Origin: Cyanoderma ruficeps
Taxonomy: Eukaryota; Chordata; Aves; Passeriformes; Timaliidae
Assembly (NCBI GenBank): GCA_008694505.1
Contig: VZDJ01000090.1
Location: 8,983,521-9,047,520 of the forward strand
DNA: 64,000 bases
Direction of reading: 5' to 3'
In this document: piece after piece, positions 24,746 to 37,450 of the stretch
Position numbering within the stretch: the first letter of the stretch is position 1
Layout of the letters: every line of letters begins with the position of its first letter
The notes under the pieces: generated by a model
Databases searched by the model: none
What the model was told of the DNA's origin: nothing
The model's input: the letters and a program-made list of their open reading frames with translations, nothing else
Translations under genes and position numbers: made by a program

Positions 24746-26083
24746 GTTGATAAGAATATCGGAATTGTTCTTGGCTCTGAATTTAGCATCCGGTGAAAAC
24801 ATTTCAACATTTCTTAATAGATCTTTGTCTATACAGAGATGATTTCTGGAAAACTCTTTGTTTCCAGATTACCTCCTAAGTTTGTCTTCTGTTCCTTTTT
24901 TGTGTTTGTGTTGCTGTGAAATTCATTGTTCCAGACAGGGCTGAAAGTCTCTTGAATCAGGCATTCTGCCAACACAAGAAAAGTGGTACTTACCCTAAAG
25001 AGGTCATCACCCGACTGCAAAAGAGAAAAAAAAGAAAAAGCAATTATCTTGGTTTAAACTTTTGTTGCTGAACTTCTAACTGTGTTAGTTGTATTTATGT
25101 TCCTTATCCATGATCTTGAAAACTCTTTCATGTCTCTTTATGCTGCTATATAGAAATTCCCATTAGCCTGCATATAAGTTTTTGGGGAGGTCTACAAAGG
25201 TACATTTGGAACAATGAGATGGGTCCTTGTCATCACCAGTAAGAGGAACTGTCCTTGGCTGAGCAATTATGAATGAGTTCTTGGAGCTTCTGCAAACTTA
25301 GATCTCAATAAATCAAGAGCAGACTTGACAGTGGAATAATTTCTGTCCTTTTACAGGATACATCTGGCACTTTCAGACACAGAGAAAGTAATTTTGTGAT
25401 GATTGCTTAGAAGAACTGCCAGTGGATCTTCTTGGAAGGCTCTCTGGACTAGATGGAGTCAATCAGGAATATGTAAATATGTTCAAAAGCAGAGATTATT
25501 CACAATAATCAGTGGCCTTAAGACAGTGTCCTGTAAGTGTATGTAAGGAACAGCAATGCTGTTGAAGAACCACAATTACTGGTAGGCCATTTTTCCTTTG
25601 GAAAGGGTTGTAATAATTTTGTTTTAATGCAGAGTAGTTTTCTGTATTTCTCTTATGCCCACATCCTCTTCCTTATGCATGTATGAGAGACAAATACCAG
25701 AACACTGAAAGAAGGGAAAACTCTATGATTATCCCAAACCAGCAAGTTCTGCAGAACCCACAGAAACATTTAATTTTTGGAGAATTCTCAGAAAGATTTG
25801 CATGTGAAAAAGATCGTTGCTAAAATTATGTACCATTACTTGTTACTGGGGTTCTTCCACCTGTAACTGCAATTGGATTTATGTAAAACAGCAAAACTAC
25901 TACTAAAAATAGGATTTCCACCATTTGATACTTTTATACAAATGTTGGAATTTAAAAAAAAGTCATAATAAAGGTAAGTGACAAAAAACCCCAAACAACC
26001 AAGCCCCTCAAAATGCTGTATAGATGTTTCTGTGTCTAAATGCAGTGCATGATATTTGATTTTTCTCAGAGACTACCTATATC

Positions 26084-26130
26084 TGGTGGTTGGTTGTTTG
26101 TTTTGGGTTTATTTGTTTGTTTGTTTTAAA
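26084..26130. repeat. G/T-rich (GTTT)n low-complexity tract
   Basis: Repeated GTTT and GGTT units. It faces an A/C-rich tract about 120 bp downstream with roughly complementary composition. Confidence 0.75.
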
Positions 26131-26251
26131 CTGGCATAAACCATACTGGTTTGTTTTTGAGATACTGAAATTAGGCTGGGAGTACTGCTGTGGTCCTTGA
26201 AATCAAGATATTTCATTCGCATACTCTTTTATCAATGAGTATCTGCCTTAA

Positions 26252-26325
26252 CAAAAAAGAAAAACCAAAAACCCAATCAAGCAACCTCCAAAAATCTTCA
26301 CAAAACCACAAAAAACCCCAAATAA
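26252..26325. repeat. A/C-rich low-complexity tract
   Basis: About 75 bases composed mainly of A and C with very few G, such as AAACCCAATCAAGC. Similar tracts recur at 62621-62736 and, on the opposite strand, at 46101-46160. Confidence 0.75.
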
Positions 26326-28680
26326 GCTAACTCCTAAAATAAAACTATTTTTTGCTATTTGCCCAAGTTGAAGGTCGAATAAACTTAATTTGATATATTT
26401 ATTTTTAATACTGAAAAAAAAATCAACATTTTGATTAATATAACTCAGCTTTTTACCTGCAGAGAAACACATAGATCAGTATTCGTCTTGAGTGATACAG
26501 AATTAAATACATATACTGTCAGTGTTTTGAATTTTAACCTACAAAACAAAATCCAAATGTGATCTATGCAATTAATTCAGTGAAAGTGGATTAATTGCCA
26601 AGAAGAAAAGGTGAATACAGTTTCATTAAAAAAAAAAAATCAGTCCTATTCTGGGATTATATAGTGCGTAATATAAACTTCTGGACTGTCTATAATTAAA
26701 AAAAAATCTCTGCAGTTATTTGTGTCTGGTACGTAAGCACAGAGTTTGAAAATTCATTCTTTTGATTAGTTAGATGAAGCAGAAAAAAAATACTAAACCC
26801 TACTAGTTGAATCAAACCCATATAATAAATATCCTACTTTCTGTACATCGGTTTCTATGCACTCCTGACCAGTAGGTCGTTTCCTGTTTCCATTGCTAAA
26901 TCCTGTCGTAGCAGTAAGACAGTGCATAGCCACGGATATTACATTGATTTACTGGAAGGGTACTGCAGGAGAACAGGAAACTTAGCTGGCCAGTGTTGCA
27001 CTGCCATAACAAGCATTACTGCCAGATAATTAACCTTGCTGTTTGTTTAGCACCCTCAGAAAGCTTCATTACCAATGCAGTCAATTATCTTCTAGTAATG
27101 GCTACTACAGAAAATAGACTTGCTTAATTAAAATTATTTAGACCAAAGAGGTTGTATGATTGGGTAACAGATATTGGAATGGGATAGAATAATCTCTCTG
27201 AGCTATGTAGCTCATTGAAGGTTTGTATTTCACATTTCAGAATGCCAAGTTTTACATCTTTTTCACACCAAACCAGCAGTAATAATTATGTGTTCATTCT
27301 TCCACCTGCATACATTTCCTTTCTCAATAACATCCTTTTACAAAGCAGCTATAGTGGGGTGAGGAAAGAGCTAAATACAGCATACAGACTGTTTTAAAGA
27401 GTAAGTTTAGAAGTGGATGCATTGCATGGAAGGAAATGAAAAAGAGGGGAGATTTTTGCTGGTAAGTGGTATAATTCACAGCTATGCAGGTATGTGCTAG
27501 GTATTGCTGAGGAAATTATCTTGATGGCTTCCCCTGAGGAAAAAGGTTTCATTTGTTCCCTCCTCTGTGATATTTTGCATTTCCACCTTCTTTATAGATC
27601 ATCAAAGAAGTGGCACTGAGTTTTTGACCATCAACCTTAGAGCAGGACTAAAATCTGGTTGATTCAGAGATAAAGCTCTGGGTGCCTGTTTCTGTAGGGC
27701 TTGAAGATAAGGTTTATTTTCTATACTATAAAAGTCTTCAGAGCTTTGCTCCCCCTTCCAAGAGCACTTGAAAGCCCAGCAGGTCCATTAGTACAGACTT
27801 ACATTGATTAGTTAGTCTTAGAGCCAGTTCTGTACTCCCAGACAACTGAGCCCTGACTGATATGTGTTTTGCCAATAAAACCCCCACTGGGGTGGAATTG
27901 TATTACTAGAACTGTTCTTTTATCAATCTATCTCCTTTCACTCATAGCTGATTTTCTTTTGTGGCTGCAAATCTGCAGCCTTGCTGGGAGCCTTAAGTCC
28001 ATGTTCAGAACTCTTTCCTATGCATGTAATGTGTTTTGTGTAGCTTTTTTTATAATAGCAACTTTAGTCTAGGGCATGGTATATGACTTATTCAGTAGCC
28101 AGTATTCCCCTCAGGGGCTATATTTTTAAAGGTAAATAAATGTCAAATATGCAATACAAGTGAGGGGAAAAATACCACTAAAATAAATGGCATGGATGAG
28201 AACATCCACTGCAATCCAGCACCTAAACTACAAATTCACGTTGGAAAATGGGACTTAGGATGGGCATTTGGGTGCCGCATTGCTTCAAAAAATTCAAGTC
28301 CTACATTGTTTTTGATAATAGAAGTTGGGTTTATATGTCATCTATCCACATTTGAAACCCTCATCTGAACTTTTTTGAGTTATGGTCTTTTTGAGTGAAT
28401 TGATAGTTGCTAAAGAATAGACTTCAAAGACAGAAGCTAACGAGGTGAAGGCAATCCTGGTGGAATGGAGTTAACATCAAAACTCACACTTGATTTTATA
28501 TGATCAAGATCCCACTTACAATTCCTGTATGAACTCTGAATTTCTGGTGTCTTAAATACGTCCCTAAAAGCTAAAGCCATTTTATCACATAGAAAACATA
28601 AGAGATTGAAACTAAAATAATATCCTCTTTAGTATTTCTACCTGTAAATAAAATAACTGTGATCCTTTCTGCTAATTCTG

Positions 28681-28716
28681 TCTTGAAAGAGCAACTGTGC
28701 AGGTACTCTTTCAAGA
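28681..28716. repeat. Hairpin: perfect 11-bp inverted repeat
   Basis: TCTTGAAAGAG at 28681-28691 is the exact reverse complement of CTCTTTCAAGA at 28706-28716, with a 14-base loop. The structure is too short for a microRNA precursor as it stands. No T run follows that would make a terminator argument relevant in a eukaryote. Confidence 0.85.
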
Positions 28717-29046
28717 AACCCCAAGCAAAAATGCAAATAAATAGCAAATAGCTGCTTTAGAGGCACTGCTTCTTTGCTAAGCATGTAATTAACCCATGGA
28801 CCTTGCTTCCTTAAGATATTATTGAGGCAAACAATTTAGTCAGATTCCAGCAAAACCTGGCTATTTATACAAATACAAAGAATAATCCAGATGTATAATC
28901 GCTGCGATAAAATATAATGATTTTAGGAACTCAGAGTTAAAGACACAAGCAAGATTACTAGCCTGCTCTCTGTTATAAACAAAGCCTCAGGTCTAAAACA
29001 AATTGCTTGTGAGAAATTCAACTTTCTTCCATATTGGTAAATGTGG

Positions 29047-29148
29047 CACATAGGGACAGGGCTTAGTGAGACTTGGAAGTATTAGGTTTATGGCTGGGCT
29101 TGATGATTTTGAAGGTGTTTTCTGACCTAAATGATTCTATGATTCTTG
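29047..29148 (+). mobile_element. CR1 retrotransposon 3' terminal fragment
   Basis: About 100 bp matching the last part of CR1 in forward orientation. It includes TTAGTGAGACTTGGAAGTAT, GGCTGGGCTTGATGATTTTG and the terminal AATGATTCTATGATTCT, which is the diagnostic 8-bp-type CR1 3' end. Strongly 5'-truncated. Confidence 0.9.
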
Positions 29149-32100
29149 TTTTCGGTTATTGTAACTTGAGTAACTGTGCTTTTATTACAATTTGCGAAAC
29201 TACATCTAGAAAATTATGCTGCTGATGGTAAGTTAAGAGCCTGAAATTTTGTTTATATCTGCTGCCCGAGAGAAGCTTGTCCACCCTTGAACAGTTCTTG
29301 CTGCAATACTCAGTAGGGTGCCAGACTGTTTCCAGGTGATTGAAATATAAACGAAACCCTGGGCAGCTTGCTCAAAATAATAAAAGCAATAAACTAGATT
29401 GGCTGGCCTAGCAGTCCTCACATTTTTTCAGCTGCTTCATGGCAATAGCAGTGATGGGTTGTGTAGAAGTGCTGCTAGATAAAAGAGATGGAACTGACCT
29501 AGGACGGGGCAGTATTTCTACTGAGCAGGAAAATTACCTTTCTTTTTGAGAAATCTACCTACAGTTTTAAAGCATTTTATGGATAACCTTTGTGTTTGCT
29601 CTTTCCTTCTTCTCTGCACAGAGAACTGGCAATGCCACAAGGACGCTCTGTGGTCTAGAGCAGATGCTAGTACCACTTTAATTTAGCTCTGATCACTCAG
29701 TGATTGATTTGCAACCAAGTGCCCTTAAACATGTTTGTTCCCCCCAAATACAGTCAACTCAAAATAGAAACTCAAGTGAGACAGAGTACAAACAGATTCA
29801 AGTACATGATATACTGACAATTACTGTATGGAAACAATAAAGCAGGGAAAAAATAGAAACCACTTCAAAACTTATTTCCTTCCAAAAGAGAGTGTAATCA
29901 AGGTATAATGAGCATTGAAATTAATAAATTAAAAATAAATGCCCATAAGAGGGAGGAAAAAAAAAAGTGTTAATCAGTTGGCAATTATATTTTTGGCATT
30001 GTAAATTAATTCCCCAAATGAATCTCCTTCCAGTTTATTTCATTCCATTATCTGTTTTCTTGCTTATTTTTAATCTAATGATTAACATATCTGAATTCTG
30101 TACATAATGAATTTTTTTTAAAACCAAAGGTGTTTGTTTAAAGATAAAAAAAGACAGCGTGTCAAATGCAAGATTATGACATTTTGTCCTTTCCAATCTG
30201 TGAAGGGAGGAACAGAAATCTCCTTATAATGGAGCTGTCCTTTTAAAGCTTTTTTTCCCTTTTTATTCTGGATCAAGCCTGGTGGCATTACTCATCATTT
30301 CAGTAATGGAAATAATTCTCAGTTGTCTCCCAGCTACCACTAAACAACAATCTTCAACACGGCTCATTTGTTCCAACTCCTCCGTCTTCTTTGCCCCACC
30401 CTCAAGTACTAAGAGGTTTGTAGACAGTCTGAGGAGTTTTAACTTAAGGAAGAGGGGAGGAAAAAAAATCCTGACTGTGCTTATTGACAGTTTCCTCTCA
30501 CTTATTTGTCTCCTGATGTAATNNNNNNNNNNNNNNNNNNNNNNNNNNNNNNNNNNNNNNAAAAAAAAAAAAAAAAGGGGAAGCAATATATTAGATAGCA
30601 TCCAGGAAACTAATTTGATCTGGGAAGTAATTAAGAGAAAATCAACAGCAGCTGGAATACTTTGCTTTTGTTCCTTCCTCTGCCCTGCAAAAATCCCAAA
30701 ACAGTAACACAACAAAACCAAGAAACCTCAACACCTAAAATATAAAGACTAAGCTCTGTAGATGAAAATTCTTGAAATAGAATGAATGTCCATAAATGTA
30801 ATTTACCATTGCAATGCAGTTCAGAGAGGGTGCAAGAAAAGGCTGGATTGCTCATGACTTTCTGAAGCATGGCAAAGAAGAGGAATTTATTGTGGAAGCA
30901 GGAGGAAGGGCAGAACTAAGGGCAGAACTAACACATAAACCAAAACGTCACCAAGATTTCAGAACTCAGGTGGTTTAGGATCTGCTGCAGAGTATTTCTT
31001 GTACCACCTGGATGGCTCAGACACTGCTGTTCTGATCCTTCAGAGCTGTAAGGTGGCAAGTGAACATGAAATATCCTGCTACATTTACCTGTCACACATC
31101 TCAGAAGCGGTTTGCCAAGGGTTTGACTTGGTGAGCTGAGGAAGGGGGATCCCCTTGTTTATCTCTGATCTGTTTTTCAAGTACTCTAGTACCTTTTCAA
31201 GTACCTTAGAAGGCAAATATATCAATGTGCTGCTTGCACCTCTGCCTGGGTCTGTGTTTTCACCACCTGACTAGAAGATGACTGCTGAACTCCTTCCTGC
31301 CATCTGTGCTCCCATCCATTCCTCTCACACTAGTTTTCCTGGCATCTTGTGGCACAGTGACTCAAGGATCTTCATAGCATGGGGGAATTTTGCTTGTGAC
31401 CTCTTCTCTGGTGTCCTCCCAAACAACACCTATCATGCTTGGAATCAGATGTGGGGAGATAGAATAATCTGCCAACCCACTTGAGTCGCTGTAGCTGGTG
31501 TCATGTTGGGAAAGAAAAGATATCTGAAGTACTAGCACAAGTGAGGTGTTTCTGATGGGCCAGGATTCTGTATGAACCTATGGAAGCATGAATGTGTGGT
31601 GCTGGCTTGTTAGGCTCTTCCCTGGGAGATGAGAGAGAGTGAGGGCATTTGTCTTCACTAGCCTCTGAAGAGACCTTTAGCTGAACACACAGTGGGCAGT
31701 TGTTTTGATATGAAAAGACTTAGTTTCTGTATTGGTTTTGCAAGAAAAAACCATCCCAACCAATTATGGCAGAAGATTAACAGAGCAGCATTTTATTCTT
31801 TATTTTCCTATCTCTGTCCTGGTTCCAGCATTAAAGAGAATAAGAATTGCTCATTTGGAAGTATTGGATCTTTTGGAGATGTGGAGTTAGTAAATCTTCC
31901 GCTAGTAAGATTCTTTGTGTTATATTTTTATGGCAATAATTTCAAGCTATTCTGTTTCATATTAGTCTTGTCAGTAAATTTTTTATGACAGTATTCTTAG
32001 CCTGCTGTAATTGAATAATACTCCATCAAGGATCTTTGCTGTATAAAAGAAAGTCTAATATTAAATATTCCTATGTAGCAAGCTCATGATGTATATGTGC

Positions 32101-32393
32101 TCCCCTATATCTTAACAACTCAGTACTTGCAAGTGTTTCACTGCAAAACTGGCAAATCCTGTAAAATGGGCAAGGGTTCTTGGACTGTAGTGATTTGGGC
32201 TGTGGTGGTGTGGCCTGTGTTCTGGCTCAGCCGTACATACCCTGCAGATGAGGTTATTGCTGTCTTTGAAGAGATTTCTTTATTCTTTACTTGGCAAGAT
32301 TTGTGCACCTTTATTAATTATAGTTACAGTTTCAAACAATTTTAGTCTTTCAATGTAAGTGTTTGTTGGTTTAGTTGTTTTGTTTTTTTAATA
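29149..32393. other. Non-coding DNA with an assembly gap
   Basis: No gene or repeat family recognised. An open frame at 30263-30721 on the minus strand runs through the N gap and is meaningless there. The 38-base gap at 30523-30560 and the poly(A) run beside it are listed separately. Confidence 0.6.
30523..30576. other. Assembly gap (38 N) followed by poly(A) run
   Basis: Thirty-eight Ns (30523-30560) are followed immediately by sixteen A (30561-30576) and GGGG. The homopolymer probably caused the gap. The true length of the missing sequence is unknown. Confidence 0.95.
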
Positions 32394-32731
32394 GGATCAC
32401 AGAATGGCCTTGGTTTAGAAGGGACCATGAAAATGCCCTAGTTCCAAGCTGCTGTGGGCAGGGACACCTTTCACTAGACCAGGTTGCTCAGAGCCCCATC
32501 TGACTTAGCCTTGAACAATTCCAGGAATGGGGCATTCACAGCTTCTCTGGGAAACTTGTTCCAGTGTGACTCTCCATCCTTACAGTAAGGAATTTCTTCC
32601 TGGTATCTAATCTAACCCTACATAGCTTCTTTCAGCTTGAAACCATTTCCTCTTGTTCTGTTACCACCTCCCTTGTAAACAGTCTCTCTCCATCTTCTTT
32701 TTATCTCCCTTCAGGTACTGGAAGGCCACAA
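32394..32731 (-). mobile_element. CR1 retrotransposon, 3' region, cut at an N
   Basis: The plus strand starts AGGATCACAGAATGGCC and follows the reversed CR1 3' region through GGGCAGGGACACCTTTCACT, GGGGCATTCACAGCTTCTCT, TTCTTCCTGGTATCTAATCT and TCAGGTACTGGAAGGCCACA. The match ends abruptly at the ambiguous base 32732, after which unrelated A-rich sequence follows. Either the element is truncated there by chance or the N marks a misjoin. Confidence 0.92.
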
Positions 32732-32732
32732 N
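32732..32732. other. Ambiguous base (N) at CR1 boundary
   Basis: A single N exactly where similarity to CR1 stops. It is suspicious as an assembly junction. Confidence 0.95.
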
Positions 32733-35700
32733 CGTTAAAAGGAAATAAAATAAAGCAGTTTGTTTGCATGTCTACAGAATAAAATCCTCCCTTAGCCATG
32801 GCATGACCCAACCTGTAGGCAGTGCTGACCTGGTGACTCCCACATGAAGGCAGCAATGTTTCCAGTATCATTCTGTCCCCTTCCATGCTGCTCATGCCTC
32901 TGGTGCTGCTTCCCGAATTGGAATGTCCAGGGGAGATTATTCCATGTTGTGAGCAGAATGGCATTGCATCCTGCAGGCCTGCTCCTTATGCAGTCCTTTG
33001 TAACTTTGTACGTAGAAGTGCAGAATTACAGACTGTGGTTCAAATCTTTGTAACGCGGAGGACTTTGTTCCTAAGCCATATAAACCAGGGGTCTTTGATG
33101 ATTTTAACACTATTCTTCCTACAATAATGCACTTGTTGTGTGGTGTAAGCAGCTGACAATAAGGAGTGTGGGTCACTTCCCTGCAATTTCAGGGTCTCCT
33201 AAGGAAAGTCCTGTTAGTACAGCAGCAGCAAAGTGGAAAGGACTGTCAGTTTAAAAGGTAATTTAGAGCTCCATGTGGAACAGGGGCATTTGATTTGTGT
33301 GTGCTATAGGCAAAAAATGTTGTTGATGGTGGGAGATTCTTGTCCTTCCTCTGTTTCCACCCTTGCCAGGGACTAGATTGGCCTCCTGAAGGGGCATTTA
33401 TATGTTCATTTGCCAATCTTGATGTTCAAAACATTTCCCACTGTGTACAAAGGAACAGCCTGTAGCTTTGTGTTGTGCTTTCTTACTATTCTTTCCCTTT
33501 GCTCAGGTGCCAGGGAACAAAATCTGAGTGGGATATGTCTACCCTCAGTTCTGCCTTCCAATCCCTTCCATGCAGCCAGGGAGAGCAGCAGTGGACTGTG
33601 ATGTTTGCTGCTGTCTCTGGGCACGTAAGGAATGAAGGAAAAGGAACAGGAGCCACTGACCAGTGAAAGAGAAGGGGCCTTGTAGCCAGTAATGAAACAC
33701 CACAGCAAATGGATGTTTTCAGTGGCAGTGGTGGTGACCCTGAAGAACCCCACCTGGACTCAGAAGACAGCTTTGTTAGGGTGATGGTCAAGAAAGAAAG
33801 GGAAGCTAGTGTTTATAATATCTCAGACATGTTTCATTTGAATGTAGAGAGCTGCTCATGTGCTTAGATAGTGTGCTGTTGCTTTTGGAGGACACAGCCA
33901 CCTTCCAAGGGCTGTGGTGTCAGTTTTTACAGAGAAGGGAAAATATGATGGGTCAGAAGACCTCAAGAACTTATTTTCTCTACAGGGTTCTGGAAAAGGG
34001 GTAAGGGGCTTATTTTGGAAGCAACATGCTTTCTCGTTCTGCTAAGATGATGATGCAACCAGAAAGTAGAATAGTCATGAGGTCACATTATCCTTGTGCT
34101 GCTGGAGATGTGTTTCAAATACATTTTTTTCCTGTAAATAACTTCAGCAAAGCTTTGAGGGGGATCCAAAAGAAAACCTACACACAAATATATGTATGCA
34201 TAAAATATAAACATGTGTGTTGAAATAGAATAGAAACATTTTGATATATATACATATGGATTCATAAAATAGGTAATCAAGCTCTATTTAATGAATAAAG
34301 GGTGTTCATGAATAGACTCATCCTCCACTAAAACTCAGATTTGGAGAAAGTACTAAAACTAACCTATTCTTTTTCTTCAGCAGTCATCAGGCATTTCAGG
34401 ACATGGACAATCAGAGCAGTCCTGCTGAGATTTGCTAATAGTACATATGTGCTATCTGCTCACTCATGTTTTTCAGCTTTCATGTAATTCATAACTGAGC
34501 CAGGTTGCAATATTACCTGCCTCATGTGCAGCAGAGCAAGAGGGAGTGCAGAGACAAAGTGAGCAGTAGCTTGTTTTTCCTGCAGTATACCTACTGTCAT
34601 CTTGACATCCTGCAAATCAAGTTGCCTACAAGAAAATTGTGTAGATAACCTCTAAGAGAAGACAGCTGGTGAACTGCAGGGTTTCTTAAGCCGAATTGCC
34701 AGAGTTCCTAAAGTTAAAAATCTCTTTTGTGTCATAAAATAAGACTTGTTCTTTCTTTCCAAGTTTTAAGCAGAGTTAGTCTCATTATTCCAACTTCTGG
34801 CAACTTTTGTTTACGCAGCTTTTCAGTCATGATGGTATCAAAAATTGAGACGCTTTAGCAATTTGGCACTTTCAACTTCATGTCTGTTTTATACAATCAA
34901 TTAGTTTGATAAAGGGTCTGAAACAAATCTACCAAAAAAAAGTTGTTTATCTGTTTTTACTAGCATTCATGTGGCCTAACTACCTGTAATTTACTGCCTT
35001 TTTATTTCACATGGCTTCTAAACAGCCATATTTCACATGGCTTCTAAACAGCCATACACTTTAAGATGTGTGTTAAATAGTGGAAGTAAAGGGGATGGTT
35101 GTATTCTCCAAACTAGGCTGCACTTGTTACTGTCAACATTTTTAGGGCAGTGGTCACCAGGGACTGCTTCTTTTCAGTTCCTGCTTGGAATCTACACATT
35201 GCTGCTGGACTGATACCTTGGAAAAGGGGGGTAATTTGTTTGCCCTTTATGAGTGTTGGATGCAAGTCTGTGCAAACAGAAAGGAGAGAGCTTAATAAGG
35301 TGAATGCTTATGAAAACTATTTGTATGGAGAAAGTTGCAGCCCTTCCTCGTCTCCTTTCTCCTTCCTATGCACCAGTAAATATAAGCCTGCGTATACTCT
35401 CCTTTGTTCCAAGGTCAGGGCAGTTAAATGAACTGTTTCACCCTTTTTTCCTGTTACTGTTTTATAAAAGGATGAAAAATGCTAGGGATGTAACAGAAAC
35501 AGAAGTGTTATTAAATTGAAATTGTGAATTATTTCCTGCTTTAGCTTGGGAGAATTTCATGCAAGTCACCATTCCTAAAGGCAAATATGTTGGTTAGTGT
35601 TGGGCCTTAAATTCTTTGAGGTTGCTCAGTTCTGAATAAAACTTTTCTCTGGAGTGAAATTTTGGGTGAATTGTATTTTTCAAAAAAAGTCTAAAACCAC

Positions 35701-37013
35701 TATATGATAGTATTACTTTAAATAGTGCTCTGGGATATAAAACCAATCAAATTATCCTGTGCTTTATTAAAGTCCTCACCTGACCAATAGTAAAAGAATG
35801 CATCCACGTAAGACTTACTTTTAAACAAGAAAGAACAAACCCAATCTCCCCAAACTGCATAGTCAACCACATTGCAAATTGTCCAATCAATAAAACAAAT
35901 GGTTAATTTTTAATAGGATCTTAAAAGCCCTCTCAAACTTGATCCATATTTCCATAAAACTGTTGAAGGTAAATTTAAAAAGGAGCAATTATTTATTGAG
36001 GACGTTCCATTACGGCTGTGTAGCTGTGAGTGGGAAATGAACCTGCACTACAAAGCCAGAGTTGAAATCTGTTCCTACACTTGACATTCCAGCTTAATTT
36101 CTGATTGACAAAGTAAATCTGTAATATAAGTGTGATTTTCATCACACACTGTAATTTTAGTGCTGTTTCCACTTCAGGAGTGCCTGGGGTCAGACAGGAC
36201 AAGTTGGTCTCCAGGGGCAGATTTGAAGTGTGCCTGAAAAAAGTGATTCCATCAAAACAGGCCACATGCTGCTGTGATGCTCATCAATAATGATAAATAA
36301 GTGCATGTCTGCTATACCTAAATGCTCCACAAGCACTCTTATTCTGAGTCTATCCTAAAGGGAAGTGGGTCGTGGAAGACAAAAAAGCAGTGGACTTTGG
36401 CATGATTTCTAGGAAAGGATTTCACGTTCTGAGCCCAGAACTGAGGTAAATGTTGAGGCATTTATGGTAGAAGGAAGCAGTCAAGGTTACTGGCTTTGAT
36501 ACAAAACAGGCCTTGGAAATTAATTCTTTTTTGTTTTTTTTTTCTTTCTTTCTTTATTTTCCCCCTTTTATCATTGGGGTAACTTAAATGAATACTTAGT
36601 TTGCTATCAGGCTTAATTAAGAATTTTAATTTTTTTTTTCACCAAGATGTTCAAAGTGAAAGGAGGATGATGCAATTTAGCACTGTGTTTCTTTTGGGAA
36701 ATATTCAGGCTCCAGACTAGTATGCCATTGTACATGGCAGCTTTCACCATTACCATTCTTCATTACAATGAATTACATGCAAATTCACTGTGACAAGAAG
36801 AGTTTGATTGAGGAGTCTGGGTTATATAGTTTATTGGGGATGCCTGCAGTACTTAGGAATTGCAACTCTTGGGAAACCCAGTGGGTCACTGTGGGAAAAT
36901 ATAGCTGAATATTGAATATGAGACAAAGGATTAGGATCTAGTCTACAGGCAGATTAAATATTTTGATGTGAAGGATGTTGATATGCTTGATTGTTTTTAT
37001 CAGAAGTGTTAAA
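32733..37013. other. Unique non-coding DNA
   Basis: No gene or interspersed repeat recognised. It contains the perfect 26-bp tandem duplication at 35005-35056 and a T-rich run at 36528-36565. Open frames of up to 115 codons (33406-33753 minus) resemble nothing known. Confidence 0.6.
35005..35056 (+). repeat. Perfect tandem duplication, 26-bp unit x 2
   Basis: Bases 35005-35030 and 35031-35056 are identical; the unit starts TTTCACATGGC. The absence of any difference suggests a recent duplication or an assembly or polymerase artefact. Confidence 0.95.
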
Positions 37014-37450
37014 GCAAAACAGATCAGAGGGCTGGAGAACCTCTCCCATGAAGACAGGTGGAGAGAGTTGGGGTTGTGTGACCTGGAGAAGAGAAGGCTC
37101 TGGAGGAACCTTACAGCAGCATCCCAGTACCTAGAGGGACCTAGAGGAAAGCTGAAGAAGGACATTTTACAAGGACATGGTGGGATAAGACAAGGGGGAA
37201 TGGCTTTAACCTGAAAGGGGAGAGGTTTAGGTGACATACTTGGAAAAAATTTTTGACTGTTTGGGTGGTGAGGCCCTGGCAGAGGCTGCTCAGAAAAGTT
37301 GTAGATGTTCCATTCCTGGAAGTGTTCCAGTCCAGATTGTATAAGACTTTGAACAACCTTATTTTGTTGGAGGTGTCCCTGGCCATGGCAGATGTTAGAA
37401 TGAGATGATCTTTAAGATCCCGTCCAACCCAAGCCATCCCATGAGTCTGT
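37014..37450 (+). mobile_element. CR1 retrotransposon, 5'-truncated
   Basis: About 435 bp of CR1 in forward orientation. The plus-strand frame 36975-37214 encodes the ORF2 C-terminal end, with RGLENLSHEDRWRELGLCDL and EKRRLW visible. The 3' untranslated part follows with GGAGGTGTCCCTGGCCATGG and ATGATCTTTAAGATCCCGTC, ending near CCAACCCAAGCCATCCCATG. The 5' truncation lies near 37014. Non-functional. Confidence 0.93.

Larger units (their letters stand above)
24746..29046. other. Unique AT-rich non-coding DNA
   Basis: No gene recognised. It contains A/C-rich and G/T-rich low-complexity tracts at 25981-26014, 26084-26130 and 26252-26325, a 12-base A run at 26628-26639, a region dense in TAAT-type motifs around 27010-27140, and a perfect 11-bp-stem hairpin at 28681-28716. 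Confidence 0.6.

Noticed and set aside
30263..30721. Open frame of 152 codons on the minus strand
   Set aside because: It runs through the N gap, so its length is an artefact.
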